DNA of 64,000 nucleotides from Eunapius fragilis (GCA_963681505.1 OY811983.1:6192501-6256500), one strand, 5' to 3'. Shown: positions 42,766-55,185, counted from the first letter of the stretch. A program made the numbers and translations. Notes: a model not told the origin generated them from the sequence alone.

Positions 42766-43660
42766 CGACTGACTAATCGTGCTTGGATGTTAGTTTAGAC
42801 ACTATAGCGATAATTAACGAAAGGTTGTTCAATAGCTTTCTCGGGAAGCGTATTTAAATCAATCTATCGATTTAAATACGCTTTCCGAGAGAGCTATTGA
42901 ACAACCTTTCGTTCGTCGTCTGTGTCGAAGATACGCGGTATAACAACTACCACAGATACTCAAGAGTTATAACACCTGAGATTAGTTGCCAAGCTATCGC
43001 CCCAGAGCGATTATTTTTAGTATTTTCGTACGAAAGTTGATGTGAACCACTTTTCTCAACATATAGGAATGCTGTACTTTTTATGCTTCATGCAGAGTGC
43101 ATCTTTCTAGTACAAAGTATAGTTTTAGATTCCTCGTAATAGAAATAGCAGTTTCAAGTGCGGTAACATTATTATAATAGCGTCGATGAAATGTGGCGTC
43201 AATTTAATCGTAGCCATGCATGTGCTTAGAACTGCAATATTAACTTTTCAAGTTTAATTGTTGGTCTCAATTCGGTACCAAGTTGATTTTTGTTTTCACG
43301 GTAACGGTTTCTACACATGGGCATTGAAGCACATCATACACAACAAATTTCCGCATCCACTTTCTGTGTTCCATTCTCAAACTGCACGTTTTACGTGGCT
43401 TTGTCAACGTGAAGTTGTTTCGCAATTACCGCTCCAGTAACGGTTATATATTGCACCTAATGCTTTAATAATTTACTCGTAGATTTGAGGGGGGTGGAAA
43501 CCCCTGATCCGCCACTGCTGCGGGAGGGCCTTTAAACTGAAGTGTTGCACAGTAAGGCCCATTCTTGGTATCACCTTATAAGCGAGCCGCTACTAGACAG
43601 TATACCATTGCATGCAGTTGGATTTTTAATGCCGAAACACCAGAATTGCAATGCTTCTCG
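42766..43660. other. Non-coding interval with a 98-bp palindrome
   Basis: The palindrome at 42,816-42,913 (arms of about 45 bp, AACGAAAGGTTGTTCAATAG) is probably a small MITE. Near 43,490, CCCCTGATCCGCCACTG resembles a hAT-like MITE edge. No gene is seen. Confidence 0.5.
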
Positions 43661-43664
43661 GGCC

Positions 43665-43770
<106 letters not shown>

Positions 43771-44049
43771 GTGTTGTGTGCGTGTGTGTGTGGGGGGGCT
43801 TACAATACGAATAATAACGGTCGGCAACATATACGAATACATATTTAACTAACGTGAATACTTTATAATTTCCGCAAGGTAATTAATACGTAATATGGCA
43901 TTTACAAGTGTACTAGCATTACGCAATGTATGACGTATGATTACATAATGCATAAGCGAATATGTGCACGCGCATTATGATTACGTACACGTAATTTTTA
44001 CATCACACAAATCATTATTAATACATGGTGCCAAATCTTATTTTGAACT

Positions 44050-44480
44050 GTAATTGTGCATGTCTTGCTCCGCAACTAGAGATGGGTGGGTGGTCTAGGG
44101 AACTCGTCCAGCTGATATTCTTGTTCCAAACTGGGTCCTGGGTAAGCCAGCAGCATTTGACCTGCTGTCACATCAACGCTAAATGCACAAATTTTTCAAG
44201 AAGCAAGTGTGACAAGCAGGTTCATCTGCCTTGGTTGCCCAAATCCGCAAGCATAGAGTAAATGATGAAAGGTGCAGGGACTGGGCTGGGTTTGTATCCC
44301 CCTTGTGGTAGAGACATATGGATGTTGGGGTACTGAAGCCATTCGAGCACTGTCAAGACTTGCCACCCGTTTGTCCGCTAGGCAGGGATGACCCAAGTCG
44401 CTCGTCTCTAATGAAATATTTGGAAGACTCAAATTGGCCCTTGTGAGAGCAAATTCTCGAGCCATCCTATCCCGCTCTCT
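44050..44480 (+). mobile_element. LINE copy 5, C-terminal fragment
   Basis: In shifting frames it reads TRPADILVPNWVLGKPAAFD (endonuclease core near 44,105-44,165) and then a tail ending RANSRAILSRSL near 44,470. It belongs to the same family as the other copies and has several frameshifts. Confidence 0.6.
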
Positions 44481-44559
44481 GTAAACTGTGCATGTTAGGT
44501 AAAGTGTGTACTGAAGGTTATAGCAATAGTTATTTGATTAGCACATTTTCGTAAAATAA

Positions 44560-47235
44560 TAATAATAATGTACATGTTCGTGTATCCTTGCATTCCCTAT
44601 ACATTAATCTCAAATTATCTAAAATTATACATACATAAATAAATACACAATATTCAACGAGCCCCTGCAGCGTGAGCCAGCAGTGCCTGTGCATTCTGTC
44701 GCATCAAGACAACTGACAGGTGGCAATATAGTTCATTTAGTGCTGCCGAGCATGATTGTCTCTGGCGCAAACTCAGCAATTTGCTCAAACGGGCAAACAT
44801 GGTAACAGCCTCCTGGCCCCATCCACCATACGTTTCCACTACAAGAGGGATGCAAGACCATCCCCTTTCATTGCAGGGACCATCATTCTTCAAATGCTTG
44901 TCCCTTTCCCCCTTCTCAGCTGTGGACCCTGGGATCATGCTCGCTTCAAGAATACTGTCTGAATTAAGCGGGTTGATGACCTTAAGGTCGAAGGCTGCCG
45001 GGCGAGATAAAGACCAATTAGGCACTAGGACATCAGCAGGGCGCATACGGTCCTTACAACCAAAGTTGCAGCCCTTTTCAACTTCGGGAGCAAGACCTGT
45101 GATTTGGCAGAAGTGTGCTAGACAATCTCGGAGACGGTTGTGTCGGGCTATGACAAACCCACCATGCTTACAAGTTAGTGAATGGTGGCCCATTGCATCC
45201 AGGGCAGAGGAACAGAAAGGGCATAGATCCGTCGGAGAATCTAAAGGCAACCCCAACCAAAACTTAAGAAGAACCTGCATTTCTGAGGACTCCAGGTTCA
45301 AACCCAAACTAGGCGATGGAGTAGCCCTAAGCCAAGCATGAGCCTGGGGCTGGGAGACAGCTCTTAGTCTGGCTTTAGCAGCTGTCGATGACTCCTGTAT
45401 AAGAGAAATAAAACCTGCTTCTTCAATCTTCTGAGACAACAGCCGTTGTTTGGGTTTAGAGTCAAGAACATCTGCAGTGGAGATTGATTCAGAGGGTGGA
45501 ACCAAGTTGTTGAATGTAGAAACTGCCATATCCAGGTGCACCTGAGAGGAGTTGATGAAATTGGGCTCCAGACTACTAGCATGAGACACTGAAGCTATAT
45601 AAGCTGCAGGGGCGTGCATTGCCGTAGACCGTAAACCAAGGCCACCAAAACTCATGCTTAATTGGGCTTGCTTAACAGCAGATGGACTTAGTGCAATGAG
45701 TGCTGAGGTTTCAAGGCAATGCAGACTGTCCCTGTCAAATTAAATGAAACACTCAAGAATATCTGTGGAGGGTGGAGTCGTACAAGCGAGGTGGGCCATC
45801 TTGCAGAATGATCCACACATCTGCAAGAGGGATAGCGCAACTTGGGTTTCACATAGCTGAGGAAGAAGATGCAGCAGTTGACGTGCCTCAGCTATCTTTT
45901 TCTGGATATATTCTACACAGAACTCAAGGGTTCCAATGGGGGCTCCGAGGATCTCAAAGCAGGGTGTGGCAGATCGCGAAATTGTATGATAGAACATGTC
46001 AAGGTTTTGGAGACTGTACAATTCACATTTAGAGTAATTCAAGCTGAGACCACTGGACACACTGTGTTCTTGAATGACCTCCAAAGCTCTGATCAATGAA
46101 GCTCTAATACCAGCCAAGACGCCATCATCTAGGTACCAACAACTACTCGTCAAATCAGTGCACTGAGGATCAGCCACAATAGCTTGGACTGTTGCATGAA
46201 GGACAATTAAGGGAAAAGAGTAGAGGATCCAGAGGGTCTCCCTGCTGCACTCCTGAGGCTGAAACAAGCTCTTCCAATTTGTGCCAGAGATGTTGATGGT
46301 TGGAATAACACCATGAAACATAATAAGGAAACAGTTCTTGAAAATGTGCTGCACAGAGATCAACAACAGCCTGACGCGAGACTAAATTAAATGCATTATG
46401 CATGTCCACTTTAAGAATGGCAAAGTCAGGATCCATCCAGTGTTGCTCAATCACTCCTCTTAAGTGGTGAATAATTTTCTCTGTGCCACCTGGGCACGCC
46501 ACCCCAAACTGGAGAGGCGCAAAGTAATCAGCTGCCTTATTCTTTGTTAGAGTGCAAGCACCCTTGCCAGCCATGCGCCGTATAACTTCGCCCACCGCAA
46601 TAGGTCTAACGTCCCAGCCCATTGCCTTGGGTTTTAGCAGTGCAGTGAGGCTAGCACCTGCTAGAAAAGGTGCCAAACCTTTTGGGGCCTTGCCAGCAAG
46701 GAGAATGTTTAAGACCTATCGCAACAGACTTTCAATGGAAGTGGGGAGAACTGCATCCAATGCATCAATAAGGTGTTGCACCCTCATCCCAGATGGGCCG
46801 GCCACATGCAGTCCCTTTAGGAAACGTTCTCAGCAAAGTGGCAATGCTGAAGGTACAGGGAAGCTAAGCTGCCTGAACAGAGGGATCGCTATCAGGAACG
46901 ATGGGGGCGGACAGAAAATGGGTGTCTAGACTTGAGAAGTTCAAATGTTTCACTGCAATTGGGAGCAACTCCTTTAGATATCAGTGCAGAGCAAGCTTTA
47001 GAAAACTAGCCATTTTGGGCACAGTAAATTGCAGATTTTAAACGGTTATGCATGTTAGCAGCATCATCTAAATCTTTATGCTCAGGAGCAGCCTTGCCCT
47101 TAGAAATAGCAGACGACCATAGGAGTCCCTCTTTTCCTTCCAACCAATCATGACATAGCCGTTCAATGGGGATTGTTTGTCGTTTTTTACCTCCACGTTT
47201 TGAGGATGGAAGTACACACTTTGGTATACCTATAC
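44560..47235 (-). mobile_element. LINE copy 3, the longest copy, frameshifted
   Basis: From 47,235 down there is an N-terminal region (LPSSKRGGKKRQTIPIERL, ERLCHDWLEGKEGLLWSSA), then reverse transcriptase with RPIAVGEVIRRMAGK, FGVACPGGTEKI, LKVDMHNAFN, SGVQQGDPLDPLLFSL and catalytic WYLDDGVLAG (near 46,120). An intact C-terminal frame follows (45,655-44,654) with the finger (CPFCSSAL, GHHSLTCKHGG) and endonuclease (RPADVLVPNW, AAFDLKV). An ATT-type tail lies at 44,558-44,570. RPAD followed by an acidic residue about 15 positions later fits the restriction-like endonucleases of R2/NeSL-type LINEs. Frameshifts near 46,200 and 45,700 and stops above 46,700 make it inactive. Confidence 0.78.
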
Positions 47236-47264
47236 ATCTTTCTAATAATAATAATAATAATTTA

Positions 47265-47905
47265 GCTTGGAGCCAGAAGAGTTCCAGGTTGCCTTAAAAT
47301 GGTGGCTTGGGATGGACACATCGCATTGCCCTTACTGCCCTGACCACCAGCTGGATCCTCTGGGGCATCATGCTGTGACGTGCAAACAGGGTGGTGATGT
47401 TGTTGTGCACCACAATGCCGCGAGAGATGTTTTTGCCCAATTTTTTCATAGGGCTTGGCTTGGTGGGCAACTTGAGGTAGGTCACAGGTCTGGATGTGAT
47501 GGTACAAATAGCTGGCCAGCGGACATTCTTGTACCCAACTGGATGATTGGCAAGCCAGCTGCTTTTGACTTAACAGTAGTCTCTCCGCTTAACTCCAACA
47601 CATTGAATGAAGTGGGAGCTACAAGTGGGTCAGGCCGAAGCATGCAAGCACAACGCCAATGACCACAGGTGCAAAGTGCTAGGTTGGGTCTGTGTCCCCT
47701 TGGCAGTCGAGACCTACGGTTGTTGGGGTGAGGAAGCACAGTGCTCAGACTCTCGCCTGGCAGCCCGGCTGGCCCTGCAGCTGCAGTGCAGCAAGTCAAA
47801 GGCCATCACAAACATCTACCAGAGGCTTAACCTCACCTTAGTTCATTGCAATGCTAGAGCCTTGCTCTCTCATGCAAGGTTTTGGCTTTCAGAGGACAAG
47901 GGTTG
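47265..47905 (+). mobile_element. LINE copy 4, C-terminal fragment
   Basis: It starts abruptly after a TAA repeat (47,243-47,262) with LEPEEFQVALKWWLG. The finger (CPYCPDHQLD, GHHAVTCKQGG), the endonuclease (WPADILVPNW, AAFDLTVVSPL; the usual Arg of RPAD is Trp here) and the tail (CNARALLSHARFW) follow, with one frameshift near 47,620. Confidence 0.72.
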
Positions 47906-50220
47906 AGGCGTGTGGTGTGGTGTGGATGCTCCTATAACTTAGATTTTGTTGTTGTGTTGTACTTTTCATTTCTTTTCATTTATCCTTACATGTATCATGT
48001 ATTCTAATGTTCTAAATGTTCTGAGGTATTGCAATGATGCAAAAAAAAAAAAACTAATAATTGCAATTTAATATCTTGTAGTTATAGTCCATGCTGTTGC
48101 AATTTTTGTTTTTGTAGCACAGCGCTGCATATTTTTAAGTGAGTTGTTCTAATATAACTTACACAGGGTCCTTGTAATATTGAAATCAACACCCACATAT
48201 TCAAGATCCAAACTAGTCATAACTAATTTTTATAAACATCTATTTTTAGGATGCTGCAGATTTCCATACCGAATAGCTTTTATAACGAAAGATGTGTGTG
48301 ATTATTCTCCATCTTGATTAAATTTTAAATACCCTATATTTAATTTTTTGGAGTTTTATAATCCGCAATGATGCTGATAATTTCACTTAAATTATACTTT
48401 ACCCCCTAGCTGCAGTGGGTGGGGACCCCTCCCACACCTTGCACCACCCCTACCCCCACCCTCCCAATCCTGGATCTGCCACTGTTGACAGTACGTACTA
48501 CTTCTGCAGTTCTCTCCCGTGCCATGGACAACAGCTGAGAATGAATACCAGTCATGTGACTCTAGCCGCATACAGTTTGCCAGTTGGGTTGGTTAGAGAG
48601 GGGTTGTTGTGACATCCCAGGAAGGTTCACAGAGCTTGACTCAGTCGCCATGTTTTTTTTTTTTTTTGTGTCCAGTTATGGCATTAGTAAACATTGCAGA
48701 CCGCTCCCCAGACTAGTGATAACTTATCAAACACATATGAGCTGATGCGCCGGGATGGGGGTCGACATTATAGGTGCATAACTATTAATAATAAATGCAT
48801 GCGACAATGCAATGACACAGTACATTGTGTGTATACATTGTCACTAGTTTGGGGGCCAAAAATCATGGCAGTGAGTGAATCAACCTATATATATATATAT
48901 ATATATGTGACTTCCTGGGATGACATGTCAACACTTGTGCAAAAAAAAAAAAGGCTCATATACGATTGCACGGGTTCAACTAGTTCTCTCTGCAACCCTG
49001 TTTCATGACTCCTTCAATTCCTTTCTGCCATAACGTTTTCAATGCATTCTGAGAGGGAGGAAATAGTGCACACAGTGAACAGCCAACCCACACCCACTCC
49101 ACCCACACATCAACCACACCCACTCCACCCACACAGCAATACATGTACACCATACACTGAGTGTAGAACTAGGAATGAAAACCCTGCTAAGTGGACGGGC
49201 GAATGAAAACCCTGCTAAGTGGACGGGCATACACGTATACCTTTTTACACGAGCAAGTGTAGTTGTGTGTGTGTGTTGTGTGTTGTGTGTGTGTGTGCAT
49301 GTGTGTGTATATGGACAAGGTAGCTGTATGGGCATCCCTATTATGGCCATATGGCCATACCGAGTATATCCAAACACCACCTTTCTTGCACACAGCTACA
49401 CCATATGCTCACATAGCTACACCATATGCTCACATAGCTACACCTTGCTCACAGCTACATGAACATATCTCTCCACTAAGTAACATGCAAATGGTTTTTT
49501 AAAAACCATATCCAGTGAAAGCTTTTATACCAAGGGGTTAATTAACCAGAGGTAACTAAGTGAGAAAATTTTGCATCATCAACCACACATACACAAACAC
49601 CATGTTTATACAAAGACATGGCACCCATTTTAGGTGTTTCAGGGAAGCCTTGAGCAGTGAGATCACCCTTACAACAGCCTGAATGTGACCAAAGGCCAAT
49701 GGACCCAGGTGCCAAGTCTGTGCTGGCTTCAATGAGACATAAAACAAAGCCAGTACACACACACATACCTCACCCAGAAAGATAACTGTGTGTGTGCTGT
49801 GCGTGTGTGTGTTGTGTGTGTGTATGTGTGTTGATTTCAATTTTTTCAATTGAACTGACATGTTTTAAAATCATCACATGCAAATATGATACACTATGTA
49901 TTGCTAAATCAATATGTATTGCTAAATCAACTTTTGGTCTGGTTAGAAACGTTCTCGTACCTTTTCATTGGACTCTGGTGTCACCAATCCTCTCCCGCCC
50001 CACCCACCATCACACAGCATGCCATATTGGAGTGCTTACTAAGTTTATCGAATTCCGTTGTGTGCCGTTGTTCTTAGGTCTCCCAAGTCACTCCTCAGAC
50101 GTTCACCCGCTCAACTCATTCTTCGCTTTCATGATTGTTCCCTTGCAATCCACCTCCCCTCCCTCCTCCCCCTCTCCCTCTCCTGATCACCTCAATCTAA
50201 TTTCTTTCACAATCCAAGTC
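47906..50220. other. Non-coding interval
   Basis: It contains copy 2 of a dispersed repeat (48,074-48,235), a MITE-like edge near 48,470, short AT and GT repeats (48,890; 49,265; 49,795) and a 28-bp tandem duplication near 49,175-49,228. No gene is supported. Confidence 0.45.
48074..48235. repeat. Dispersed repeat, copy 2 (no MITE)
   Basis: It matches 2528-3055 with the MITE removed and shows a single TTAA (TTTTTAAGTGAGTTGTTCT) where the other copy carries the insertion. Confidence 0.65.
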
Positions 50221-50892
50221 ATCCCTTCCACCAGTGACCTAACCCCTTAGTGCTCTATCAAGTCATCCTCTTCCACCAGTGACCTAACCCCTCAGTGCTC
50301 TATCAAGTCATCCCTTCCACCAGTGACCTAACCCCTCAGTGCTCTATCAAGTCATCCTCTTCCACCAGTGACCTAACCCCTCAGTGCTCTATCAAGTCAT
50401 CCCTTCCACCAGTGACCTAACCCCTCAGTGCTCTATCAAGTCATCCTCTTCCACCAGTGACCTAACCCCTCAGTGCTCTATCAAGTCATCCTCTTCCACC
50501 AGTGACCTAACCCTTCAGTGCTCTATCAAGTCATCCTCTTCCACCAGTGGCCTAACCCCTCAGTGCTCTATCAAGTCATCCTCTTCCACCAGTGACCTAA
50601 CCCTTCAGTGCTCTATCAAGTCATCCTCTTCCACCAGTGACCTAACCCTTCAGTGCTCTATCAAGTCATCCTCTTCCACCAGTGACCTAACCCCTCAGTG
50701 CTCTATCAAGTCATCCTCTTCCACCAGTGACCTAACCCCTCAGTGCTCTATCAAGTCATCCTCTTCCACCAGTGACCTAACCCCTCAGTGCTCTATCAAG
50801 TCATCCCTTCCATCAGTGACCTAACCCCTCAGTGCTCTATCAAGTCACCCTCTTCCACCAGCGACCTAACCCCTCAGTGCTCTATCAAGTCA
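50221..50892 (+). repeat. 45-bp minisatellite, about 15 units
   Basis: The unit contains CACCAGTGACCTAACCCCTC and AGTGCTCTATCAAGTCATCC. Early units alternate 44 and 45 bp; later units are all 45 bp and so leave an open frame (50,384-50,824) that I regard as accidental. Confidence 0.95.
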
Positions 50893-51149
50893 AGAGTGTA
50901 CAGAGACTACTGTCAATTTGGATGCATGGATTCAAGTTTTTTTCCTCCCTGAACTGTTACTGACAAATCCTACCACACTGTGAGCACAGCCACCATCACC
51001 ATTGCATCATCTTCAACACCACCATCACATCACTTCAGCAACTAAGATTTTTAATTTAAGGCGTGTATCATAAGTTTATGTTACACGATGGTGTTGAGTT
51101 ATATGCATTGGATTCTGGTGTCAGACATCCAAACAATATCAGTACAAAA

Positions 51150-52215
51150 GATGTCATAGGAGGGAGGGGGACCCATACCTACCCTGCATAGGAGGGAGGG
51201 GGGACCCATACCTACCCTGCATAGGAGGGAGGGGGGGACCCATACCTACCCTGCATAGGAGGGAGGGGGGACCCATACCTACCCTGCATAGGAGGGAGGG
51301 GGGGACCCATACCTACCCTGCATAGGAGGGAGGGGGGGACCCATACCTACCCTGCATAGGAGGGAGGGGGGGACCCATACCTACCCTGCATAGGAGGGAG
51401 GGGGGGACCCATACCTACCCTGAATAGGAGGGAGGGGGGACCCATACCTACCCTGCATAGGAGGGAGGGGGGACCCATACCTACCCTGCATAGGAGGGAG
51501 GGGGGGGACCCATACCTACCCTGCATAGGAGGGAGGGGGGGACCCATACCTACCCTGCATAGGAGGGAGGGGGGGACCCATACCTACCCTGCATAGGAGG
51601 GAGGGGGGGACCCATACCTACCCTGCATAGGAGGGAGGGGGGGACCCATACCTACCCTGCATAGGAGGGAGGGGGGGACCCATACCTACCCTGAATAGGA
51701 GGGAGGGGGGACCCATACCTACCCTGCATAGGAGGGAGGAGGACCCATACCTACCCTGCATAGGAGGGAGGGGGGGGACCCATACCTACCCTGAATAGGA
51801 GGGAGGGGGGACCCATACCTACCCTGCATAGGAGGGAGGGGGACCCATACCTACCCTGCATAGGAGGGAGGGGGGGACCCATACCTACCCTGCATAGGAG
51901 GGAGGGGGACCCATACCTACCCTGCATAGGAGGGAGGAGGACCCATACCTACCCTGCATAGGAGGGAGGGGGACCCATACCTACCCTGCATAGGAGGGAG
52001 GGGGGACCCATACCTACCCTGCACAGGAGGGAGGGGGACCCATACCTACCCTGCATAGGAGGGAGGAGGACCCATACCTACCCTGCATAGGAGGGAGGGG
52101 GCCCATACCTACCCTGCATAGGAGGGAGGAGGACCCATACCTACCCTGCATAGGAGGGAGGGGGACCCATACCTACCCTGCATAGGAGGGAGGAGGACCC
52201 ATACCTACCCTCCTA
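51150..52215 (+). repeat. G-rich minisatellite, about 33-bp unit, about 32 copies
   Basis: The unit is GGAGGGAGGGGGGACCCATA followed by CCTACCCTGCATA. Units differ mainly in the length of the G run (2 to 7 G). The G strand could form quadruplexes. Confidence 0.97.
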
Positions 52216-52279
52216 CTCTGCATGGTGGCCAAAGCTTGTCAAATATATTCATGTGGTACAATAAGAATTAATCTAGAAA

Positions 52280-52460
52280 AGGTCAGTTCCACAGAGAGAG
52301 ATAGACAGAGGAGAGAGAGAGAGAGAAGATACATAGTGAGAGAGAGAAGATAGAGGAGATACATAAGAGGGAGAGGGAGAGAGAGAGGGAGAGAGAGAGA
52401 GAGAGGGAGAGGGAGAGGGAGAGGGAGAGAGAGAGGGAGAGAGAGAGGAGATACACAGAG
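52280..52460 (+). repeat. (GA)n-rich purine tract
   Basis: Long GAGAGA and GGGAGA runs on the plus strand, fading into GA-rich sequence up to about 52,650. Confidence 0.9.
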
Positions 52461-53278
52461 GGAGACTGATGAGACAAGTGAAAGAAATGAGGCAAGGGAG
52501 AGAGATGTGTCAGAAAGACGAGAGATGAGACAGGCGGGAGATAGACATGGGGGTAAGATGAGACATACAGACGAGGGCGACAAACAGTTATGAGGGAGAA
52601 ATACAGAGACGAGGGAGAGATAGACAAGGGGGAGTGAGAGAGGAAAAGATCGATATGGTAAGTGATAGAATGATGGCATAAAATGAGCAACTGATTGAGT
52701 TAGAAAATAAAAGCAGACAATTGGTGGAACTAAGGAGCAGGGGTAGTGACGAGAACATAGCTGAGAGGCTAATGAAAACGATGGCGAAGTAAGATGTTTC
52801 TAAAGCGTGAGATAATGAACCATTAACTATCTGTGGTTTTTACACAACATAACAATACAGGCCTGGTCTGTTTTTGAACCTCTCTGAACTTTTGTTGCTC
52901 ACCTTTGGAAGCATAAGAATCAACTCCGCATTTTCCCTGCTCTTCCCAGGATGAACAACTGTTTTTGTAAACAATAAAACACTTACTGGGGTTCCCCAAC
53001 TCTCAATCTCCCTTTCGCAACCAAGATGTCAGATCGGTGCATTCCGCTCAGCTTCAGGGAAAGAAGGATCGACAGCTGCGCATTTAGAAGTAGATCTCAA
53101 AAATCGATAATTTCATGCAAACCCTCCCCTCTTCTCCCCCCACACAGACACACACACCCGCAAGTTAGCGTTAAGAACAGGCAATCAGGTTTTAAAATTT
53201 AAATAATAAAAAAAAGCAACATAAGAAAAAACAGGTAGCGAATTGACAGTATTACATAATTTGATCGTCTACCTCCGT
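52461..53278. other. Non-coding; downstream region of the desaturase gene
   Basis: A short charged frame at about 52,680-52,791 (ELENKSRQLVELRSRG) is open but preceded by a stop and has no clear splice acceptor. I do not call it a gene. Confidence 0.4.
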
Positions 53279-54274
53279 TCAGTAACGTCGGGTCTCGTCC
53301 ACAGTCGACAGTTCTCCCTTCCGCCGCCTGATACCGTCAATGGTATCTCGCGAGGCTTGCTTTCTGTCGTAGGCCAGACCCAGGGCCCCGAACAGGTCGA
53401 TGAATGCCGTGGTTATATTAAATTTAGGTCCCCACTCGCTCGTCGAGTAGTCGTAAGGAAACGTGTGATGGTAGTTGTGAAATCCCTCTCCTATGGCGAT
53501 GAAGCACACGGCCGCGTTTTCGGACGGGTTGATAGTCTTGTCATAGGGGCGACCTCCCCACATGTGGGCGGCACTGTTGACCAACCACGTCTGGTGGAGG
53601 GTCAGGGCGTAGCGGAGGGCAAACGCAACGAAGAACGCCACATATACGTTCTCCCCCCAAAAATACCACGGTACCAACGTGGGGACGAGGATGCTAAAAA
53701 AGATGCACATTGCGGCGTAGTGACGGTCCTGGAACATAACGATGCGGTTATTGAGAAGGTCCGACATGTCCGTTTCCTTCTTCCTCCGATTCACCTCAGG
53801 GTGGACGTGCAGCATCAGCCAACCCATATGGGCGAAGAAGAACCCTCTTTTTGCATTGTGCGGATCGGCGTCCGTTTCGGAATACTTGTGGTGCACTCTG
53901 TGGTCGTGCGACCACTCCAGGATGGACATCTGCATCGATATGCTGTTGAAGCACATCAGGAGGACTTCCAACGGCCATTTAGCCTTGTAGGACCTGTGCG
54001 TCCACAATCTGTGGGCTCCCGCCGTGACGCCGAGCGCGCTGCAGACGTACATGCAAAAAAACCACAGCCACGTCGGCCAAGCGGCGAACGGTGCGAGAAG
54101 GATCCCGATTAGTCCCGTGACGTGGATGGCCACGACTTTCGCTACGTTCTCCCACCTCACCGGCGTCACTAGTCCGAACGGGCCCTCCTTCACGTGTTCG
54201 CAGCTCGATCGTTGCACGGCATCCTCTGTGCTGTCCTTGTCGTCAGAAACTCTGTTGATCGCTTCTGTTGACAT
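53279..54274 (-). CDS. SCD: Stearoyl-CoA (acyl-CoA delta-9) desaturase, single exon
   Basis: This ER membrane di-iron enzyme puts a cis double bond at carbon 9 of palmitoyl- or stearoyl-CoA using cytochrome b5 and oxygen. All histidine boxes are present: HRLWTH (88-93), HDHRVHH (123-129) and HNYHH (266-270), plus the extra ligands HVHPE (about 156-160) and NSAAHMWG (His237). Hydrophobic segments lie at about 46-64, 68-84, 188-204 and 209-224, as in the four-helix family. Length 331 fits. The gene has no intron, unlike typical animal SCD genes, and its codons are richer in G and C than nearby genes. It could be a retrocopy that kept function or an old intron loss. The start is the only ATG before the conserved region, and a TATA box lies close upstream. 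Confidence 0.95.
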   Translation of the reverse strand: MSTEAINRVSDDKDSTEDAVQRSSCEHVKEGPFGLVTPVRWENVAKVVAIHVTGLIGILLAPFAAWPTWLWFFCMYVCSALGVTAGAHRLWTHRSYKAKWPLEVLLMCFNSISMQMSILEWSHDHRVHHKYSETDADPHNAKRGFFFAHMGWLMLHVHPEVNRRKKETDMSDLLNNRIVMFQDRHYAAMCIFFSILVPTLVPWYFWGENVYVAFFVAFALRYALTLHQTWLVNSAAHMWGGRPYDKTINPSENAAVCFIAIGEGFHNYHHTFPYDYSTSEWGPKFNITTAFIDLFGALGLAYDRKQASRDTIDGIRRRKGELSTVDETRRY

Positions 54275-54308
54275 TATTGCAAATATTTGCGAAGGAATGC
54301 ACGGCTTT

Positions 54309-54316
54309 TATTTATA
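54309..54316 (-). promoter_or_regulatory. Possible TATA box of the desaturase gene
   Basis: TATAAATA on the minus strand lies about 35 bp before the ATG. It would give a very short 5' untranslated region, so the assignment is tentative. Confidence 0.35.
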
Positions 54317-54581
54317 CCCGTTGACTGGCATGTGATAGCCATTCGCTTTGTGTGGTGCACATTGCATGACATCACGCCGTAGCACATGATTTTTTCAATG
54401 ACGACATTTCCTGGCACGCTGAAGTACTTAATCATGTGCAGTGTGTATGTATGTGCACGCAAAAATGATTGATCGACCCTTGTGACGCGAAGTTTTAACC
54501 ACAATGCCATGACAAGACCTCCATACTTAGTACCCAAGGATAAGGTTGTAACATCATACACCACAAATGTCGAAGTTCTAT

Positions 54582-54800
54582 AAGGGGGCGTCTCCAAACT
54601 ATTTTGGAAAAGTTAACGTCATTTTTGGGGGGGGGGGGGGGGGGTTCAGGCTCGTGACGTTTTCCGATGTACTGACCAAAAAAAAATGGCGGCCGGACTC
54701 CCACATCCTTCGATATCAATGACGTTATGGGGGGGGGGGGGGTTAGTGAAGCGTCAAAATGACGTTATCTTTTCCAAAATGGTTTAGAGACGCCCTCTAA
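54582..54800. mobile_element. Palindromic MITE with poly-G centre
   Basis: The ends AGGGGGCGTCTCCAAACTAT and GGTTTAGAGACGCCCTCT are inverted copies with imperfect arms of about 45 bp (AACGTCATTTTT, AAAATGACGTTA). Two poly-G runs lie inside (54,629-54,643; 54,730-54,742). TA-rich borders suggest a Tc1/mariner-type element. Confidence 0.6.
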
Positions 54801-55185
54801 ATGTACCGCGGTATAAAGGCAAAGCGTTAAGCATTGATTGTACATGTAACACGATTTTTTTCGCCCACCCACGTGCGCACGCGAGGTACAGCTGCGTATG
54901 GATAATATGCACGATCGGATCGGCCGATTAGAATTAACTGGCGATCTTCACGCAACGTCACAAATGAATTTGCAACGATAGCGCAAGCCTGCTAGTCAGG
55001 CGGAAGTTACACGATTATTAAAAGATACCGGTTGGTGCAATTTATTAACGAGCGTTCAGGCCTTATAGGATCTACGATCGGATCGCAGGATTGAACACGA
55101 AGAGCAAGCCGGCCAGGCGCCAAAAATGCCTCCTAATTATTAATCAATCATTCAACCATTAAAAACAAAAAAAGAAACAAAAAAA

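Noticed and set aside
51150-52215. CRISPR-like array
   Set aside because: Units are contiguous with no unique spacers, and the genome is eukaryotic. It is a minisatellite.
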